A DNA stretch of 39,573 bases from Soonwooa sp. (GCF_030151385.1 NZ_JASLDS010000004.1:1-39573), one strand, 5' to 3'. Positions 16,151 to 24,725 are shown, counted from the stretch's first letter. The notes: generated by a model not told the origin, from the letters alone. Numbers and translations are program-made.

Positions 16151-17512
16151 TTACATCAGTTTCTTAATCCAGCTTAATTTTTTATCGGAATAAGGTGGAT
16201 ATTTAAGGTCGGGTTCGCCCCAAGTTGCTCGTTTTAAAACAGATTTTTGATGTGTAAAAGCTTCAAAACCATATTTTCCGTGATAATTTCCAATTCCAGA
16301 ATTTCCGACGCCACCAAAAGGTAGATTTTCGTTGGTTAAATGCATAACGACGTCGTTGATACAGCCACCGCCAAACGAAATGTTGTTACAGAATTTTTCT
16401 ATTTCACTAGGATTATTACTGAAAAGATAAGCGGACAGAGGTTTGTCATGATTCTGGATTTGAGACAAGGCTTCATCGAAATTATCATAAACCAAAATAG
16501 GAAGTATTGGACCAAAGATTTCTTCTTGCATAATCTGGTCATTCCAATTAGCAGGATACAAAAGAGTCGGTTGAATGTAAAGCTTTTCTAAATCTGTTTT
16601 ACCACCGAAAACAATTTTATTTTCATCAATTAAATTCGTTAATCTCGTAAAATGTTTTTCGTTGATAATCCTTGTAAAGTGCGAACTATTCGGCTGATAA
16701 TTGTTTTTATCAACTTGATTTTTTAAAACCTCAATAAATTTGGATGCGACTTTTTTATCCACCAAAATATAATCTGGCGCAACACAAGTTTGTCCAGCAT
16801 TTAAAAATTTTCCCCAAGTAATTCGTTTTGCAGCGATTTCTAGATTAGCATTTTCAGTAACCAAAGCAGGACTTTTTCCTCCCAATTCCAAAGTGACAGG
16901 CGTTAGATTTTTTGCGGCAGCTTCGTAAACGATTTTACCAACTTGTGGACTTCCTGTGAAGAATATCTTGTCAAATTTTAGTTTTAAAAGTTCTGTCGTT
17001 TCGGCTACGCCGCCTGTTTCGACATGTAAAACTTGCGGATCAAAATTTTCATTGAATAAATTTGCCATCAATTTCATGCTGTGCGCAGCAACTTCGCTTG
17101 GTTTCAGAATGCAGGTGTTTCCTGCTGCAATGGCAGAAATCATCGGACAAATCGAAAGTTGATAAGGATAGTTCCAAGCGCCAATTACCAAACTACAACC
17201 TAATGGATCTTGGTAGATTTTTGAAGAAGCAGGAAGATTTGGTAAGTTGGTTTTTGCCGATTTTGGCTTCATCAACGATTTTAGGTTTTTCAAATAATAA
17301 TTGATTTCACCATAGATAATTGCTAATTCGGTGGTGTAAGTGTCGAATTGTGATTTTCCAAAATCCTTGTCAATAGCTTCGTAGAAAAGATTTTCGTTGT
17401 CGGAGATTATTTGTTTCAGCTTTTTTAATTGCGTTTTTCTAAAGTCTAAACTTTTTGTGCTTTGACTGGTAAAAAATGTACGTTGCTTTTGTAAGATATT
17501 TTGGATGGACAT
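16151..17512 (-). CDS. NAD(P)-dependent aldehyde dehydrogenase (class 3-like)
   Basis: At 453 residues this is the short aldehyde dehydrogenase type (class 3, fatty-aldehyde or coniferyl-aldehyde-dehydrogenase-like). Visible motifs are the cofactor-binding PLGCSLVIGAWNYP and FFTGSPQVGK, the general base E209 in LELGGKSPA, the nucleophile C243 in NAGQTCVAPD, and the C-terminal NLPFGGVGNSGIGNYHGKYGFEAFTH. It oxidises aldehydes to acids; medium- or long-chain aldehydes are likely for this class. It faces the MpaB-like oxygenase tail to tail with a 4-nt gap and is divergent from the SDR gene, so an aldehyde-processing neighbourhood is plausible but unproven. Confidence 0.94.
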   Translation of the reverse strand: MSIQNILQKQRTFFTSQSTKSLDFRKTQLKKLKQIISDNENLFYEAIDKDFGKSQFDTYTTELAIIYGEINYYLKNLKSLMKPKSAKTNLPNLPASSKIYQDPLGCSLVIGAWNYPYQLSICPMISAIAAGNTCILKPSEVAAHSMKLMANLFNENFDPQVLHVETGGVAETTELLKLKFDKIFFTGSPQVGKIVYEAAAKNLTPVTLELGGKSPALVTENANLEIAAKRITWGKFLNAGQTCVAPDYILVDKKVASKFIEVLKNQVDKNNYQPNSSHFTRIINEKHFTRLTNLIDENKIVFGGKTDLEKLYIQPTLLYPANWNDQIMQEEIFGPILPILVYDNFDEALSQIQNHDKPLSAYLFSNNPSEIEKFCNNISFGGGCINDVVMHLTNENLPFGGVGNSGIGNYHGKYGFEAFTHQKSVLKRATWGEPDLKYPPYSDKKLSWIKKLM

Positions 17513-17600
17513 TTTATTCTTTTTTCGAATATAAATTTAAGGAAATAAGATTTCGGTTTTGTTGGTTTTAATTATATTTAATGAAAATAGAATTCACTTT

Positions 17601-18407
17601 ATGAACTTCAATGGAAAAAAAGTTTTAATAACGGGTGGCGCTTCGGGAATTGGAAAAATTATGGGTCGTAAAGTTCTCGAAAGAGGCGCCGAAACTTTGG
17701 TGATTTGGGACATTAACGAAGCTGGAATTGAAGTTGTAAAACAAGAATTCAGCGCTTTGAAAGGAAATGTTGTAGGTTACAAGGTTGATGTTTCGAATGT
17801 CGAAAACTTGATTGAAGTTGCTGCAAAAACCAAACTGGAAGTTGACGCGATTGATGTGTTAATCAATAATGCGGGGATTGTCGTTGGCAAATATTTTCAT
17901 GAACATTCGCACGAGAATATCAGCAAATCGATCGCGATAAATGCGGATGCGATTATGCACGCGACTTTGGAGTTTCTTCCTGAAATGATGCAACGTAATT
18001 CTGGTTCTATTTGTAATATTTGTTCATCTGCTGGTCTTATTTCGAATCCGAAAATGTCGGTTTACGCAGCTTCCAAATGGGCGGCAATTGGTTGGAGCGA
18101 TAGTCTTCGACTAGAAATGGAGCAACTAAAAAAGAACATTTCCATAACCACCATAATGCCGTTCTATATTAATACGGGAATGTTTGATGGTGTTAAATCT
18201 AAACTTTTGCCGATTCTCGACCCCGAAAAAACGTCAGAAAGAATTATTCGTGCTATCGAAAAGCAAACCAAAATGTTAGCGATGCCGTTGCCATATTGGT
18301 TTATCCGACTAAGTCAAGGTATTCTGCCTTTAGGGCTTTTTGATTGGACGATGCGCAATGTGTTTGGGATTTATAATACAATGAAAGATTTCAAAGGACG
18401 CAATTAA
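17601..18407 (+). CDS. short-chain dehydrogenase/reductase
   Basis: This is a classical SDR of 268 residues with the nucleotide motif TGGASGIG (11-18), NNAG (89-92), a catalytic serine in CSSAG (142-143), and the YxxxK pair Y155/K159. The acidic residue at the end of the second strand (VIWD37) favours NAD(H). A longer reading frame opens with TTG at 17559, but the ATG at 17601 starts at the normal SDR N-terminus (MNFNGKKVLITGG) and is preferred. The C-terminal extension with PYWFIRLSQGILPLGLFDW is hydrophobic, as in membrane-associated retinol or steroid dehydrogenase-like SDRs. The stop overlaps the next start (TAATG). Confidence 0.92.
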   Translation: MNFNGKKVLITGGASGIGKIMGRKVLERGAETLVIWDINEAGIEVVKQEFSALKGNVVGYKVDVSNVENLIEVAAKTKLEVDAIDVLINNAGIVVGKYFHEHSHENISKSIAINADAIMHATLEFLPEMMQRNSGSICNICSSAGLISNPKMSVYAASKWAAIGWSDSLRLEMEQLKKNISITTIMPFYINTGMFDGVKSKLLPILDPEKTSERIIRAIEKQTKMLAMPLPYWFIRLSQGILPLGLFDWTMRNVFGIYNTMKDFKGRN

Positions 18408-19078
18408 TGAGTAAAATAAGTCAGTTTTTTAAGAAATACGATTTAGGATTTGAAAATTTTCAGATTCTGAATTATTTTCTATCGGTATTTTTTTGTCTAA
18501 AAGTTTGGTTGGTTCCTAGTCAAAGTGATGCAACCTTCATTACCAATGGAATTCAGCTTTTTGTTGTCGAATTTTTGATGATGCATTCGGGCGTTTTTCT
18601 ATCAGTTTTTGCGCGTTCCAAAAAGTTTTTTCTGATTGCTTTATTGTACGGATTGATGATTTATGGTTTGGCAAAATCGTTTCAGAACAATTATTACTTT
18701 TACCTGTATTTGCTGATTGTCATGAACCGAATGCGTGTTGGATTTTCTGCTAATCCTGTATTTTTTGTTCGAGGTATTGCGATGTCAATCGCAGGCGGTT
18801 TGTTCTTTCTTGTTGCAGGAATCAGCATGGCGATTTTGGAAAATTGGATTCCTCAATTTGGGTTGACAGAGACTTACTTGACGCAATCGGGCTTTCGTTG
18901 GCAAAATGCGCGAACAGGCGGAATGTTAGTGGATAAACCACAAACAGTGATGTATTTTTGGATTGTTTATTTCTCGCTCTGGATTTGGTTTGAGTTTTAT
19001 ATCCGAGATAAATTTAAGGACTTCGAAGATTTTGATGTTTCCGAAGTTTTTTGGTCTTTTACAAAAAGAGGTTTTTAA
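18407..19078 (+). CDS. unrecognised multi-pass membrane protein coupled to the SDR
   Basis: I do not recognise this 223-residue protein. It has about five or six hydrophobic segments (roughly 20-37, 45-66, 72-92, 97-105, 118-140 and 180-200), and aromatic residues are frequent. A polar stretch near 147-175 (QFGLTETYLTQSGF, then RTGGMLVDKPQTVMYFW) sits between the last two helices, and the C-terminus is acidic (DKFKDFEDFDVSEVFW). The start is fixed by the TAATG overlap with the SDR stop at 18405-18409, which implies translational coupling and a shared role, for example as an anchor or substrate-access partner of the SDR. No domain family can be named. Confidence 0.75.
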   Translation: MSKISQFFKKYDLGFENFQILNYFLSVFFCLKVWLVPSQSDATFITNGIQLFVVEFLMMHSGVFLSVFARSKKFFLIALLYGLMIYGLAKSFQNNYYFYLYLLIVMNRMRVGFSANPVFFVRGIAMSIAGGLFFLVAGISMAILENWIPQFGLTETYLTQSGFRWQNARTGGMLVDKPQTVMYFWIVYFSLWIWFEFYIRDKFKDFEDFDVSEVFWSFTKRGF

Positions 19079-19153
19079 TTTTTTTAATCCTAAGAAAGCT
19101 TTTAATTCGAAATAATGATGCTTGATTTTTTTCTTTTAAAATTAAATTTTATT

Positions 19154-20719
19154 TTAATAAAAAATATTTCTAATCCCAATTTTCGCCGGTTTATAAATTA
19201 AAATGACAATTGTTGTTAGCAAAGCAATCCAAAATAAAACAGTGAATATTTCCATGTTTGAAAGCAAAAGTGCTTGCGCAGAAATTTTAGATTTAAAACC
19301 TCCAATCGTTATACTGACAGCATCATTGTAAGTCAATTTGCTGAGATTGGTGTTGAAATTATTGTTCCATAAAGTACTGAAAATAGGATTGGTTGGTGAA
19401 AAATTAGTGCTTAATGAATCGGCGTGTTTTAAACTTAAATACAAAATAGCATTTTGCATAATCGAATAGCCAATTGCAGTCGTCCAAAATCTCACAGTTG
19501 TTCCCATTACGCCTCCATTAGAAACAAGATTTGGTGGTAATCCTGTGATAAGATACATAACCAAAGGCGTAAATAAAAGTCCTTGTCCGATACCTTGTAT
19601 AAAAAGCGGAACGGCGATTGTTGATAAGGTGGTGTCCGGAAAGAAAACATAGGTGAACCACGCGCAATCGATAGCTAGAATTGCGAATCCTGAAGCGAAT
19701 ATTGTTCTTGATGAAACGGCTCGCATCAACATAATTCCAGAAATTATGATTCCCAAAATTGTTCCTGCTACATTAAAATATTGAATATTATTGATGTATT
19801 CCCAAGGCCACTTCCAAACATTTGCCATTATACTGTACACATTATTAAGGCCAGAACGGATGATGTAAAAAATGAAAAACAAAATGACGCCAACCAAAAT
19901 ATGTGTGTAAGAAAAGACTTCAAGATTGAATATCGGTCTTTTGCTGTATTTCTGTTTTAAGATAAATAAGCCCGACGAAATCATGAATAAGAAAATGCAT
20001 AGAACAATTTGATTGGACTCTAGCCACATCAATCTTTTTCCGTAAATAAGGGCATAAGCGCCAGATTGCAAACTTAGCCAAAGTAAAAAGCAACTTACGT
20101 GGTCCAGTTGGTATAATGGAATTTTTGCAAAAAATCGGTTGGTATTAAATATTGAAAAAGCTACTACCAAAACAAAAATATGGAAGTAAACAATCATCAA
20201 AACCATGTGCTGAAAATTATAATTTTCAATACTTGTTTTTAACAAACTTGTTGTAATTGTGCCGCCAGTCAACATAATCGTGTAGAGAAAAAGATAGGCG
20301 ACAATTTTTGCATGTTTGGTTTTTAATTCGGCGGTGATTAAAGGCAAAAAAATAGCACCTTCCAAAACGCCAAAAATTCCTTCTAGAAATCGCATTACCA
20401 AAATCACATGATAATCGTTGGTCATGGCAACAACATATAATATAATGATGGAAGCCGACGACATCAACAATACATAATATTTAACACTGAAATATGCTAG
20501 AAACCTTGGCAAAACCAAGAGCGTTACGACAATGGTGCCATACATCAACATCAAAAGATATTGCAAATCATCCGAATCAACATCCAAAAATGACGACGTA
20601 AATGCGCTGTTGGAATGAAACAATGACATCAACATCAAATGTGGAAACATCGCCATAATCAACAACGGAATTTTCAGCCATTGCGGAACCCATTTATGAT
20701 ATATTGTATTGTGTGCCAA
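19154..20719 (-). CDS. EmrB/DHA2-like MFS exporter
   Basis: This proton-driven drug exporter-like protein has many hydrophobic helices (about 14, as in the DHA2 family) and is the inner-membrane partner of the EmrA-like and TolC-like proteins encoded directly upstream. The longest frame opens with an ATG at 20800, giving 548 residues. However, its first ~23 codons (MFSLKHKTRNFKHRISNF...) are produced by a 7-nt periodic repeat array and are rich in Arg, Lys and Phe. I therefore prefer the in-frame TTG at 20719, giving 521 residues starting at AHNTIYHKWVPQW, just before the first helix. The start remains uncertain; the stop is at 19154. Confidence 0.85.
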   Translation of the reverse strand: MAHNTIYHKWVPQWLKIPLLIMAMFPHLMLMSLFHSNSAFTSSFLDVDSDDLQYLLMLMYGTIVVTLLVLPRFLAYFSVKYYVLLMSSASIIILYVVAMTNDYHVILVMRFLEGIFGVLEGAIFLPLITAELKTKHAKIVAYLFLYTIMLTGGTITTSLLKTSIENYNFQHMVLMIVYFHIFVLVVAFSIFNTNRFFAKIPLYQLDHVSCFLLWLSLQSGAYALIYGKRLMWLESNQIVLCIFLFMISSGLFILKQKYSKRPIFNLEVFSYTHILVGVILFFIFYIIRSGLNNVYSIMANVWKWPWEYINNIQYFNVAGTILGIIISGIMLMRAVSSRTIFASGFAILAIDCAWFTYVFFPDTTLSTIAVPLFIQGIGQGLLFTPLVMYLITGLPPNLVSNGGVMGTTVRFWTTAIGYSIMQNAILYLSLKHADSLSTNFSPTNPIFSTLWNNNFNTNLSKLTYNDAVSITIGGFKSKISAQALLLSNMEIFTVLFWIALLTTIVILIYKPAKIGIRNIFY

Positions 20720-20731
20720 GATTTTATTTTT

Positions 20732-20836
20732 TGAAATTCGAGATTTGAAATTTGATATTCGATGCTTAAAGTTTCGGGTTTTATGTTTCAAGCTAAACAC
20801 TAAACACTAAACACTAAACACCAACAACCAAACACT
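20732..20836. repeat. degenerate 7-nt periodic array 3 (15 units)
   Basis: Fifteen uninterrupted heptads run from 20732 to 20836. Every unit has a purine at position 5 and pyrimidines at 6 and 7, although positions 1-4 drift: TGAAATT and CGAGATT at the left, TAAAGTT and TCGGGTT in the middle, AAACACT three times near the right. The array spans the emrA-emrB spacer, touches the emrA stop codon, and is open in the emrB frame. This is the longest array in the window. Confidence 0.8.
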
Positions 20837-21884
20837 ATTCAAGCTTCTTTGCGCTTACCAAAACATTCATTCCAGAAAGGAGTTTGTCGTTGTTTTGATT
20901 ATTTTCAAGAAGGATTTTCACGGGAAAGCGCTGTTCTATTTTTACGAAATTTCCAGTCGCATTGTCTGGTTTAACGAGCGAAAATTGCGAGCCTGCGGCT
21001 GGTGAAATACTTTCTATTTTTCCTTTAAATTCAATATTGGGAAAAGCATCGGCCGTTATTGTAACTTCCTTATTTTGGTCAATTTCTCCAAGCTGTGTTT
21101 CTTTGAAATTGGCGATAATCCATTTTTCTTTAGAAACGATTTGTACCAAAGCCTGACCTTCTTTTATCAATTGACCTTCCTGAATTGTTTTTTTGCCAAC
21201 CCAACCGTCATACGGCGCAGTGACAATCGTGTAAGAAAGGAAAAGCTTCGCGTTATCAAGACTTGCAGAACCTTGCTTAATTTGGCTTTGCACTGGTGCA
21301 ACTCTTGTCTGTTGCTCGTTAGCGCCTGCTTGTATCGCATTTTTTTGCTGTTGCAAAGCGAGAAGATTGGCTTTTGCCTGCTCGTAAGACGCTTTTATAT
21401 TTTCGAATTGTTGTTCTGTTGCAGCATTTTGCTCAAGAAGATTTTTGTAACGATTATAATCTTGTTCGGTTTTCCAGATGTCAATTTTTGCAGAAGCAAT
21501 TTTTGCGTCAATAATTTTAGAATCGCTTTCCTTTGTATTCACGCCACTTTGCACGGTTTTAACAGTTTCGGTAGTCGCTTGTAGATTGGCTTCGGCAATG
21601 TTGACTTGGTTTCTAAACTCGCGGTTATCAATCACCAACAAAGTATCACCTTTTTTTACAAACTGATTTTCTTTAAATTTAATTTCTTTGATAAAACCAG
21701 ATACTTTGCTGGAAACTGGTGTAATATATTGTTCAATTTGTGCATCATTGGTCGTCACATTTTTTCGGCTGAATAGATAAAAGCTCAACATTCCTGCAAC
21801 GCCTGCAACAATGAGAATCCAAGCCAGAAGTGAAATACTTTTGTTGATTCTTTTTTCTCTTTTTGTAAGTTGTTTTGTTGCCAT
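20835..21884 (-). CDS. EmrA/HlyD-type periplasmic adaptor subunit
   Basis: The 349-residue membrane-fusion protein has one N-terminal helix (about 18-40), a split biotinyl/lipoyl-like domain (ITPVSSKVSGFIKEI...FVKKGDTLLVID and IVTAPYDGWVG), a long Ala/Gln-rich coiled-coil hairpin (about 85-210), and a beta-barrel domain with the EmrA-like sequence NATGNFVKIEQRFPVKI. It bridges the MFS pump in the inner membrane and the TolC-like channel. It starts three bases after the tolC-like stop and precedes the pump gene, so all three form one operon. The TAG stop lies inside the edge of the heptad array. Confidence 0.93.
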   Translation of the reverse strand: MATKQLTKREKRINKSISLLAWILIVAGVAGMLSFYLFSRKNVTTNDAQIEQYITPVSSKVSGFIKEIKFKENQFVKKGDTLLVIDNREFRNQVNIAEANLQATTETVKTVQSGVNTKESDSKIIDAKIASAKIDIWKTEQDYNRYKNLLEQNAATEQQFENIKASYEQAKANLLALQQQKNAIQAGANEQQTRVAPVQSQIKQGSASLDNAKLFLSYTIVTAPYDGWVGKKTIQEGQLIKEGQALVQIVSKEKWIIANFKETQLGEIDQNKEVTITADAFPNIEFKGKIESISPAAGSQFSLVKPDNATGNFVKIEQRFPVKILLENNQNNDKLLSGMNVLVSAKKLE

Positions 21885-21887
21885 ATT

Positions 21888-23219
21888 TTAAAGCTTTCCG
21901 ATGATGTATTGAAGTTGATAATATTTGAGTTGTCTGTTAATTTTTACCGAAATGAGATTTGATTCCGCTTCTAGATAAGCGTTGTCTGCGTCGATTAATT
22001 CTGTTATCAAACTTAATTTGTTGGCGTATTTTGTTTTTACAATGCGGTAATTTTCTTCGGCTTGGGCAATGGCTTCTTGTGCGATATTTACTTTTTGTTC
22101 CGTTTCTTCATATTTTTTGTAAGCCTGAAAAATCTCGTGTTTTAGTTGTTCTTCTTGTTCTTCCAATTCGAGATTTGCCAAATCGATGTGTTGTTTGGCT
22201 TCCTCCATTTTGTATTTGTTTTTGTACAAATTTTCGATAGGATAGGTGAGCGTTACGCCCAACATACCAAGTCTGTATGCATAAGGTTCTGGAGGGAAAA
22301 ACATCATATTCGGATATTTTAACCAATATTCGCCGCCCATTGTGATGTTCGGAAGATAATTGCCATTTATGATTTTCTTGTCGATTTCTGCCAAACGAAT
22401 ATTGTTTTTAGAGACTTCGATACTTTCATTTTCTCTAATGGCTTGAGAGTTCAAATCTTCCAAATTAGGAATTTTTACCTGTTCCGAAACCAATTCTGCA
22501 GTTTCGACATGCAATTCTTGGTCGTCGGGCAAAGACAAAAGTGTTTTGAGTTGATGTTCTGCAATTTGAATGTCATTATCCAATTCTGTCCAAGACATTT
22601 TGTGATTGGAAAGTTGCAAAGACGTTCTCAGGACTTCATTGTAAGTCACAACACCATTTTGTTTTAAGATTTTTGTTTCCTTAATATTCGCACTGTCTTC
22701 TTTTATTTTTTGTTGAATTAAAGACTGTTGCTCCTTCAAATGATGGATTTGGAGAAATGCGGTGATGATTTGCATTTTCAGTTGACGCTCATCTATCTGA
22801 ATTTTTAACTTTGAATTTTCCGTATTAATTTTAGCTTTTCTTTCGTTATTTTTTATTTTACCACCAAGATAAAGCGGAATGGAAGCCGATAATGTAAAAT
22901 CATACATGCCGTTAATAGCATCATATTTCGTGGATTTGTCGAAGATTCCGTTTTGATATTGATGTAGGTTGCTTACTTGTGTGTAGTTGGTATGGAACTC
23001 AATATCTGGCAATTTTTCCATTTTTAAATCCTTTTCTTTGGTTTCAGAAATCGAATTTTTTAGATGGCTGATTTGGATGCTTTTATTGTTTTGAAGTCCT
23101 ATTTCTAAGGCTTCTTTTAAAGAAAGTTGATTGTAGTTTTGAGCTTTTATGTTTAAACTTAATAGAATTAAGGCAAAGCTTAAAAGTTGATATTTTCTGA
23201 CGTGAAATATCATTTTCAT
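21888..23219 (-). CDS. TolC-like outer membrane efflux protein
   Basis: The 443-residue protein has a signal peptide (hydrophobic 10-23, cleavage near KAQ) and the internally duplicated helical architecture of TolC/OEP proteins: LSLKEALEIGLQNNKSIQISHL at the start of the first half, long amphipathic helices, and a second half ending with ANKLSLITELIDADNAYLEAES. It would form the outer-membrane channel of the tripartite exporter. It is the first gene of the operon. TAACTTTG at 23269-23262 on this strand is the candidate -7 site. The substrate is unknown; the divergent AraC gene is the probable local regulator. Confidence 0.92.
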   Translation of the reverse strand: MKMIFHVRKYQLLSFALILLSLNIKAQNYNQLSLKEALEIGLQNNKSIQISHLKNSISETKEKDLKMEKLPDIEFHTNYTQVSNLHQYQNGIFDKSTKYDAINGMYDFTLSASIPLYLGGKIKNNERKAKINTENSKLKIQIDERQLKMQIITAFLQIHHLKEQQSLIQQKIKEDSANIKETKILKQNGVVTYNEVLRTSLQLSNHKMSWTELDNDIQIAEHQLKTLLSLPDDQELHVETAELVSEQVKIPNLEDLNSQAIRENESIEVSKNNIRLAEIDKKIINGNYLPNITMGGEYWLKYPNMMFFPPEPYAYRLGMLGVTLTYPIENLYKNKYKMEEAKQHIDLANLELEEQEEQLKHEIFQAYKKYEETEQKVNIAQEAIAQAEENYRIVKTKYANKLSLITELIDADNAYLEAESNLISVKINRQLKYYQLQYIIGKL

Positions 23220-23261
23220 AATTTTATAAATGTATTTTTAGGAATTCTTGTTTTAACCATG

Positions 23262-23269
23262 CAAAGTTA
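23262..23269 (-). promoter_or_regulatory. candidate -7 element of the efflux operon
   Basis: TAACTTTG on the minus strand matches TAnnTTTG, 43 nt before the tolC-like start. No TTG is placed 17-23 nt upstream, which may mean the promoter depends on an activator such as the divergent AraC protein. Confidence 0.4.
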
Positions 23270-23343
23270 CAACACGAAGTATATGACCGACTTTGTGAAA
23301 AATGAAAATGATTTGCGCAAATACGCCAAATTGATTTTTTTAG

Positions 23344-23351
23344 TAAATTTG
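23344..23351 (+). promoter_or_regulatory. candidate -7 element of the araC-like gene (leaderless)
   Basis: TAAATTTG ends only four bases before the ATG at 23356, so a transcript from it would be leaderless or nearly so. The -33 element is not well placed, so the match could be chance. Confidence 0.35.
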
Positions 23352-23355
23352 TCAA

Positions 23356-24156
23356 ATGGGACGAAATCATTATGAGGAGCTGGAAGATGGCGATGCCATC
23401 TATTATGTTTACCATCTTTTGACTGGTAAGGTCGAAACGAAAAAGCATTCGCATAGTTCGGCACAATTAATCTATGCAGAAGGCGGAATCATCCATATTT
23501 TTACAGAAGAAAAACATTGGTATTTGCCTGCACGCTGCTTTATGTGGATTCCGGCTGGGATTCCGCATTATATTTTGTCTTTTAGCTCTAATGTGAGTTT
23601 GTTTAATTTTTATTTTAAACCAGAAAACGAAGAGGATGATTTTTTTTCGGAAGTCAACATCTATTCCGTAAGTCATCTTTTGCGCGAAATGATTCTTTTT
23701 ACCAAAAATTGGAGTGGCAAAATTACTGAAGCTGACCAACAGAAATTTTATTTCCTAAAAGCTATGAAATACATTTTGCCAACAGGGAAAGAAAGAAAAC
23801 TGGCTTTTCCTGTTCAGCATCCTTTTCCTAAAGATGAAACGCTTTTGAAAATTGCCAGATTCTTAAATGCTAATTTGGAGAAGAACCTTGGCTTGGAAGA
23901 AGTCGCTAAAAATTTTGGTGTTAGTAGTCGAACCTTGTCGCGGAAGTTTAAAGAACAACTAGGCATGAATTATGTTAGATTTCTTCGTGCTTTACGCATT
24001 ACGAAATCTTTGGAACTTATGGGAGAGGAGAAGTATAATATGTACGAAATCGCGATGCTTGTCGGTTACAATTCTTTGTCGTCTTTTAGCAATATCTTCA
24101 AACGCGTGACAGGAATTGCGCCAACAGATTATCAACAGCGATTAAAATCTAAATAA
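23356..24156 (+). CDS. AraC-family transcriptional regulator
   Basis: The 266-residue regulator has an N-terminal cupin-like sensor (HSHSSAQLIYAEGG, WYLPARCFMWIPAGIPHYI, about 30-90) and a C-terminal double helix-turn-helix DNA-binding domain (about 165-262). The latter includes NLGLEEVAKNFGVSSRTLSR, the linker helix RFLRALRITKSLELM, and the AraC signature VGYNSLSSFSNIFKRVTGIAPTDYQQR. It is transcribed away from the tolC-emrA-emrB-like operon across a 136-nt gap, the usual layout for local control. The effector is unknown. No in-frame ATG lies just downstream, so the ATG at 23356 is the likely start. Confidence 0.93.
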   Translation: MGRNHYEELEDGDAIYYVYHLLTGKVETKKHSHSSAQLIYAEGGIIHIFTEEKHWYLPARCFMWIPAGIPHYILSFSSNVSLFNFYFKPENEEDDFFSEVNIYSVSHLLREMILFTKNWSGKITEADQQKFYFLKAMKYILPTGKERKLAFPVQHPFPKDETLLKIARFLNANLEKNLGLEEVAKNFGVSSRTLSRKFKEQLGMNYVRFLRALRITKSLELMGEEKYNMYEIAMLVGYNSLSSFSNIFKRVTGIAPTDYQQRLKSK

Positions 24157-24161
24157 CAAAA

Positions 24162-24185
24162 AAAACCTCCGAAGTCGGAGGTTTT
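24162..24185. terminator. bidirectional terminator between the araC-like gene and rplI
   Basis: AAAACCTCC (24162-24170) pairs with GGAGGTTTT (24177-24185), closed by a further G-C pair. A and T runs on both sides suit termination of both convergent transcripts. Confidence 0.88.
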
Positions 24186-24206
24186 ATCTTTATAAAAGAA
24201 AAAATA

Positions 24207-24725
24207 TTAAGCTTCTTCAGCTGGAGTTTCTTCTTCTTTTTTAGGAGCTGGAGCAGCTTTAGGAGCAGCTTCAACAGGAGCATCAGATACAACATCGAAT
24301 TCGTAGTTGTACTCAACATTTCTGTGAAGTCTGATAAGTGCTTCGAACTTACCTGTTCTTTTGATAGTATTACCAGGGATTTTGATGTATTTTTTATCTA
24401 CTTCAACACCTGCTTTAGCCAAAGCTTCAGAAAGGTTAATGTTGTTGATAGATCCAAATAATTTGTCTCCTGTACCAACTTTTGCAGCGATAGTTGTCGT
24501 TGTTTTTTTCAATTTGTCAACGATAGCGTTAGCAGCAGCGATTAATTTTGCTTCTTCTTCTTTTCTAGCTTCTAGAGTTTCTGCAAGGATAGCTTTGTTT
24601 TTAGGCGTTGCTAATACTGCGATACCTTGAGGCATTAGGAAGTTACGAGCGTAACCTGGTTTTACGTTTACTGTGTCGAACTCAAGTCCTAAGTTTTCAA
24701 CGTCTTTTTTAAGGATAATTTCCAT
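24207..24725 (-). CDS. rplI: 50S ribosomal protein L9 with an acidic/alanine-rich tail
   Basis: L9 binds 23S rRNA and links the large subunit to neighbouring ribosomes. The N-terminal domain MEIILKKDVENLGLEFDTVNVKPGYARNF... (in parts) and the GTGDKLFGSI C-domain motif are present. A longer frame starts at 24773, but the first 16 residues are not L9-like; the ATG at 24725 gives the canonical N-terminus and a 172-residue protein. Beyond the normal ~147 residues, a tail of Ala, Pro, Lys and Glu (about 148-172) is appended, a disordered extension. The gene is last in the rpsF-rpsR-rplI operon. Confidence 0.96.
   Translation of the reverse strand: MEIILKKDVENLGLEFDTVNVKPGYARNFLMPQGIAVLATPKNKAILAETLEARKEEEAKLIAAANAIVDKLKKTTTTIAAKVGTGDKLFGSINNINLSEALAKAGVEVDKKYIKIPGNTIKRTGKFEALIRLHRNVEYNYEFDVVSDAPVEAAPKAAPAPKKEEETPAEEA

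Noticed and set aside
17559..17600. TTG-initiated extension of the SDR
   Set aside because: The added 14 residues precede the normal SDR start and the ATG at 17601 fits the family N-terminus.
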